Shown: in pieces, positions 60,391 through 64,000 of the stretch
How positions within the stretch are numbered: position 1 is the stretch's first letter
Layout of the letters: each line of letters starts with the position of its first letter
Assembly: GCA_964479625.1 (NCBI GenBank)
Contig: CAYZMS010000020.1
Location: forward strand, 1-64,000
Reading direction: 5' to 3'
Source: CAYZMS01 sp964479625
GTDB lineage: Bacteria; Bacteroidota; Bacteroidia; Chitinophagales; Saprospiraceae
Length of the DNA stretch: 64,000 bases
Position numbers and translations under genes: made by a program
Notes under the pieces: generated by a model
The model's input: only the letters and a program-made list of their open reading frames with translations
What the model was told of the DNA's origin: nothing
The model's database searches: none

Positions 60391-61128
60391 ATGATCCGCG
60401 AAGATCGAGTCCAACTTAATGAGCGCTTTCGGAAAGTTTTTGATCTCCTGGTGGAACGGGGGGATATTATTCCCAACGACCGGGGTGGCCGGGGAATAGG
60501 CGATTTCGCGGAGAAAATACTTGGCAACCGAGCCTATGGTCACATTATCCGGGCTTTCTTAAATCCTGAGGACAAACGCTGTATAGATTACCGGCACGCC
60601 CGAACTCTTTGCCAGGAATACGGTGTCAATGAGAGCTACCTTATTGACGGGGAAGGTTCTCCATTTGGATTTGACCTGCCACAACCAAGTATCGAAATGA
60701 TTGGAGAGAATGCCTTCCAACCCAACATACTTTTTACCAGTACAGAAGCTTTTGCAGGCGCAGCTATTGACAACGGAAGTTTTGCGGTTGAAGAGAATGA
60801 GTATTTTTCCATACCAGGTTTGGATGGTGGCGGTATGGTTGCATTTCCCATTAACGGCAATAGTATGGAGCCTGTTATTCAGGATGGCGACATTGTCATT
60901 TGCCGGGAGATTTCTGGTCCTCATGAAATCAGGGACAATAAGATCTATGCCGTAAAGAATAACGGCCAGTTATGGGTCAAATATCTGCAGCGGATCACCG
61001 ACCGACACGGCCGGGTCTCTCATTTAAAGTTAATCTCTGCGAACCATCTGGAGCATCATCCCTTTGAAGAGGAAGTGAACGAATACACCCGTTTATATGA
61101 GGTCATTCGAAAGATCAGTGACCTTTAA
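60391..61128 (+). CDS. HTH-S24 family (LexA/cI-like) repressor
   Basis: 245 residues. HTH part about 35-90 (IGDFAEKILGNRAYGHIIR, then CQEYGVNESYLIDGEG). S24 peptidase: possible cleavage site A122-G123 (AFAGAA), Ser158 in GNSMEP and Lys197 in QLWVKYLQ, a Ser-Lys spacing close to LexA. It is a self-cleaving repressor, either of a DNA damage response or of another switch. Not the classical LexA winged HTH. Its last 14 bases overlap rlmB in a convergent arrangement. Confidence 0.82.
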   Translation: MIREDRVQLNERFRKVFDLLVERGDIIPNDRGGRGIGDFAEKILGNRAYGHIIRAFLNPEDKRCIDYRHARTLCQEYGVNESYLIDGEGSPFGFDLPQPSIEMIGENAFQPNILFTSTEAFAGAAIDNGSFAVEENEYFSIPGLDGGGMVAFPINGNSMEPVIQDGDIVICREISGPHEIRDNKIYAVKNNGQLWVKYLQRITDRHGRVSHLKLISANHLEHHPFEEEVNEYTRLYEVIRKISDL

Positions 61129-61867
61129 CCAGTAGTCTTTGACGCCTGGCCTCATATAAGATCATTCCGGCTGCTACCGATACATTTAAAGAGTCTGTTT
61201 GCCCCTTTTGAGGAATTACGAACCTTTGATCGCTCTTTAACAATACTTCCCGGCTTATTCCTTTTCCCTCAGCTCCTACCACAATGGCCACTGGGCCGGT
61301 CAAGTCTAGGTTGTAAACTACTTTTTCTGCTTTTAGGTCGGAAGCTATAACCTTAATTCCCATCATCTGTAATTGATCGATCGCCGACTGAAGGTTGGGC
61401 TCCCGGCACACAGGCAAATGATTTAAGGCGCCTGCCGAGGTTTTCATAGCTTCTGCATTGATAGGGGCGGATCGTTTTTGACTGACCACTAAGGCATGAG
61501 CTCCCATTACTTCCCCGGAGCGCGCAATTGCTCCCAAATTACGAACATCAGTAACACCATCAAGTAGAAGCAGCAGGGGCATCTCGGAGCGTTCGAAAAT
61601 TCCTGGGACTACATCCTCTAAACGGTAATAGCGCACTTCCGCCAAATAAGCGATTAAGCCCTGGTGGTTACCCCTCACCATGGTGTTCATCCGTTCCTTG
61701 GGAATAACTTGCAGTGGGATCAGATGAGCCCGGCATAAATCTCGGATCTCCTTTTCCAATGGCCCCCTGACACCTTGTTGGATAAAAACCTTATCAACGG
61801 GTTGCCCGCTATTGATGGCTTCAATAATAGGATTGCGACCGTATATCAATGTTGTTTTATCCTCCAT
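61115..61867 (-). CDS. rlmB: 23S rRNA (guanosine-2'-O-)-methyltransferase RlmB
   Basis: 250 residues, SPOUT fold. N-terminal substrate-binding domain (IYGRNPIIEAI, ending EVRYYRLED), the knotted C-terminal domain with NLGAIARSGEVMGAHA, VGAEGKGISREVL and SLNVSVAAGMILYEA. It methylates G2251 of 23S rRNA. Convergent with the S24 repressor. Confidence 0.93.
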   Translation of the reverse strand: MEDKTTLIYGRNPIIEAINSGQPVDKVFIQQGVRGPLEKEIRDLCRAHLIPLQVIPKERMNTMVRGNHQGLIAYLAEVRYYRLEDVVPGIFERSEMPLLLLLDGVTDVRNLGAIARSGEVMGAHALVVSQKRSAPINAEAMKTSAGALNHLPVCREPNLQSAIDQLQMMGIKVIASDLKAEKVVYNLDLTGPVAIVVGAEGKGISREVLLKSDQRFVIPQKGQTDSLNVSVAAGMILYEARRQRLLVKGH

Positions 61868-62189
61868 GCTTTGACGTTATCAGAACAATTCAAGCGCTTT
61901 TTTCCACAGAAAAATGGCAAGTGTAGCGAAATGTACAAACTGGACTTTGATTAATTGAGTTGTATTGCCGTTTATTATCTGAAATCTGGAGGATAAACCC
62001 TATCCCAAAGGATTTCGAATGAAGTGCGAAACACCAACTACTCATTATCTTCTGCAAGGCAAATTGAACGGGCTTCCGAAGCCCTGCTTTTTATTTACAT
62101 TTAAGCTATTTTCAAATTTTCGATCACCATTTATGGATATAAGGGCCAACTTACAAAAAAGGGGAAACGCTTTTTCTCTAATTCCAAAC
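61868..62189. other. Intergenic/leader region before the M36 gene, 322 nt
   Basis: The M36 frame is open from at least 62019, with in-frame ATGs at 62019 and 62133. A terminator-like hairpin GGGCTT-ccg-AAGCCC followed by a T-rich stretch (62070-62095) lies inside. No clear promoter seen. Confidence 0.4.
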
Positions 62190-64000
62190 ATGCAAAAGAA
62201 CGCCAATTTTCTAGACAGGTTTATATGTTTTCTAAGCCTGATCATTGTCCTGCTTTGCTTTATCATTTGGTTACCTCCTCAACTAAAGGGGCAGAGCCTG
62301 CTTTCTGATCAAGTCGCCTTACAATCCTTCCTTGATCAAAAGGATAAATGGGAGTTATCAGAGGCGGATGTAGCAGATTACCGCGTTACTAATCATTACC
62401 GGACTGCTCATAATGGGTTGACCCACGTCTACTTTCAACAACAATTCCGGGGCGTTCCGGTAGAGGGAGCCATTTCCAGTATTCACCTCAGAGGGCAGAA
62501 TGAAAACGCTTTTTATACCAACCGATTTTGGAACAGCCTGCAGGACAGGATCAGTACTTATGTTCCTGGTATTCAACCAGCTGAAGCGTTGCTACATGCT
62601 TCGAAGGATAGGGGAGTAGGCATATCCCTTGATGAACTAGAACTTGCCGATAGAACAGAGAATAACTTTCGATTTCGAACCAAAAGGGACACCTTTCCTA
62701 TTCCCGTACAATTAGTGTATTTCCCAATGCCTGACGGAACCTTGAAACTTAGTTGGAGCACTTTATTCCCATCTTCAGATGCTCCGGATCTGTGGTATGT
62801 CCATGTGGATGCTGAATCAGGGGCTATTTTAAGCCGTACAAACCGCACTATTTATTGTAACACAACCGAATTAGTGCATCGGCATAACGGTTTTTGCAGG
62901 GTACATCCATCACTTTCCAATACGCCGGTTACAATGGGTCCCAGTTCCTATTGGGTGTTTCCTATTCCTTTGGAATCTCCTGCTGAGGGTTTACAGCAGG
63001 TCGTAAACGATCCTCAGGATCCACTGGCTTCTCCCTTCGGATGGCATGATACCAATGGAATTCCCGGGCCAGAATTTACCACTACCCAAGGGAACAATGC
63101 GCACGCTTACCTGGATGTCGATGCAGATAACCGACCGGACGATTTCGAAGTAGATGGAGGATCGGAGTTGATCTTCGATTATACCTTTGCCCCCTCAGGT
63201 ACCCCTGAAGGGAACCAGCCTGCCTCCCTTGTGCAACTTTTTTACATGAATAATGTGATGCACGATTGGTTGTATCATTATGGGTTTGATGAAGTAGCCG
63301 GCAATTTCCAGAAAAATGACTACGGTCGGAGCGGAGGGAAGGATGGAGACCTGATTTATGCGGAGGCACAGGATGGAAGTGGTTTAAATAATGCCAATTT
63401 TTCCATTACCCAGGACGGGGTGCCGGGACGTATGCAGATGTTTCTTTGGCAGGGTAATACTGAATTATTGGAAATTTCAGCTCCCAATGAAATCGCCGGT
63501 CTGTATGTGACGGGCTCCGCGCGTTTTGGCCCGGAAGTGAAGGAAACCCCTGTTAGTGGTCGGATTGTATACGTACGGGATGGTAGCCAGAGTCCTCGCA
63601 AAGGCTGTGACTCCCTGGTCAACACGGCAGAGCTTTCCGGAAATATTGCCTTAATTGACCGGGGAGATTGTTATTTCCAGGAAAAGGTGTTGAATGCCCA
63701 GGAAGCCGGAGCAGTAGGCTGCATAATTTGTAACAGTGGGACGGGAGTCTTTGCCATGGGGGACGTCGCTGAATTACCGCAACCTACTATTCCATCTGTA
63801 ATCATAGGCAATGAGGATTGCAACAAACTACGATCCTTTCTGAATCAGGGGGTGCAGGGTAAATTGGTTCGTAGACCTGATTCCGGGCAAGAGTTAATTG
63901 ATAGTGGTTTCGACAACCTGGTCATTGCCCACGAATATGGGCACGGTGTAAGTACCCGCCTGACCGGAGGGCCCTCCAGTCCCACCTGCTTGTCTAATGA
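62190..64000 (+). CDS. M36 fungalysin-type metallopeptidase with PA insert (5' part)
   Basis: A frame open for 603 codons to the window end. I chose the ATG at 62190 because it gives a signal peptide (hydrophobic about 12-35, ending GQS); an upstream ATG at 62133 is also in frame. A FTP-like propeptide (residues about 40-220), then the peptidase with its zinc motif HEYGH at 581-585, in LVIAHEYGHG. A PA-type domain (GNIALIDRGDCYFQEKV, GAVGCIICN) is inserted before the active site, as in large secreted M36 enzymes. It should be secreted, likely with a type IX tail beyond the window. Confidence 0.88.
   Translation, partial: MQKNANFLDRFICFLSLIIVLLCFIIWLPPQLKGQSLLSDQVALQSFLDQKDKWELSEADVADYRVTNHYRTAHNGLTHVYFQQQFRGVPVEGAISSIHLRGQNENAFYTNRFWNSLQDRISTYVPGIQPAEALLHASKDRGVGISLDELELADRTENNFRFRTKRDTFPIPVQLVYFPMPDGTLKLSWSTLFPSSDAPDLWYVHVDAESGAILSRTNRTIYCNTTELVHRHNGFCRVHPSLSNTPVTMGPSSYWVFPIPLESPAEGLQQVVNDPQDPLASPFGWHDTNGIPGPEFTTTQGNNAHAYLDVDADNRPDDFEVDGGSELIFDYTFAPSGTPEGNQPASLVQLFYMNNVMHDWLYHYGFDEVAGNFQKNDYGRSGGKDGDLIYAEAQDGSGLNNANFSITQDGVPGRMQMFLWQGNTELLEISAPNEIAGLYVTGSARFGPEVKETPVSGRIVYVRDGSQSPRKGCDSLVNTAELSGNIALIDRGDCYFQEKVLNAQEAGAVGCIICNSGTGVFAMGDVAELPQPTIPSVIIGNEDCNKLRSFLNQGVQGKLVRRPDSGQELIDSGFDNLVIAHEYGHGVSTRLTGGPSSPTCLSN

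Noticed and set aside
1..64000. CRISPR arrays, tRNA or rRNA genes, transposons and prophage genes
   Set aside because: I saw no regular spacer-repeat array, no cloverleaf or rRNA sequence, and no transposase or phage structural protein in the frames.

Overview
The window looks like a chromosomal segment of a Bacteroidota bacterium, most likely of the Saprospiria (Lewinella/Haliscomenobacter-like). The reasons are secreted proteins with C-terminal type IX secretion sorting domains, several promoters resembling the Bacteroidota TAnnTTTG -7 element, few Shine-Dalgarno sequences, GIN-domain (DUF2807) and DUF4136 secreted proteins, FecR with a DUF4974 tail, a TPR-histidine kinase with a LytTR regulator, and a dimeric glycyl-tRNA synthetase. 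This placement is inferred from gene families and was not tested by search. I found no tRNA, rRNA, CRISPR array or insertion sequence.

Layout. 1-4.4 kb: a sugar kinase/transporter operon and membrane proteins (YhhN, CvpA). 4.6-8.4 kb: a secreted protein, a SerA-like dehydrogenase, and an ECF sigma/RskA-type anti-sigma pair divergent from a fasciclin protein. 8.4-15 kb: a membrane phosphoesterase, the kdsA operon, a flavoprotein, DoxX and glycyl-tRNA synthetase. 15-18 kb: a GIN-domain protein, then a decayed cell-surface signalling locus in which the ECF sigma gene carries four in-frame stops and a frameshift, FecR is intact, and only an STN-domain fragment remains of the outer-membrane partner. 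18-21 kb: secreted proteins and recO. 21-29 kb: tyrosine/homogentisate catabolism (hmgA, hppD, an FMN alpha-hydroxy-acid oxidase), an MscS-type channel and a thiolase. 29-38 kb: an SCO1-like protein, galE, cysQ, a 1082-residue cysteine-paired repeat protein with a type IX tail, a CoA-transferase and a 7TM protein. 38-43 kb: gyrB, tsaE, alanine dehydrogenase and a Kv-like channel with a zinc ribbon. 43-47.5 kb: a LytTR response regulator, a short GG-leader cationic peptide gene with its own terminator, a TPR-histidine kinase, and two short hairpin transcripts that share a 17-nt 5' end. 47.5-64 kb: pbpC, an RRM protein, a type IX secreted GH13 amylase, fumC, SOD, ftsK, a thiamine-binding-like/PLP enzyme pair, an S24 repressor with candidate operators, rlmB and the 5' part of an M36 metallopeptidase that runs off the window.

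Most genes are housekeeping. The best candidates for something undescribed are the 45-residue GG-motif peptide between a LytTR regulator and a TPR-histidine kinase, the twin small transcripts just after it, and the decayed sigma locus that keeps an intact orphan anti-sigma gene.
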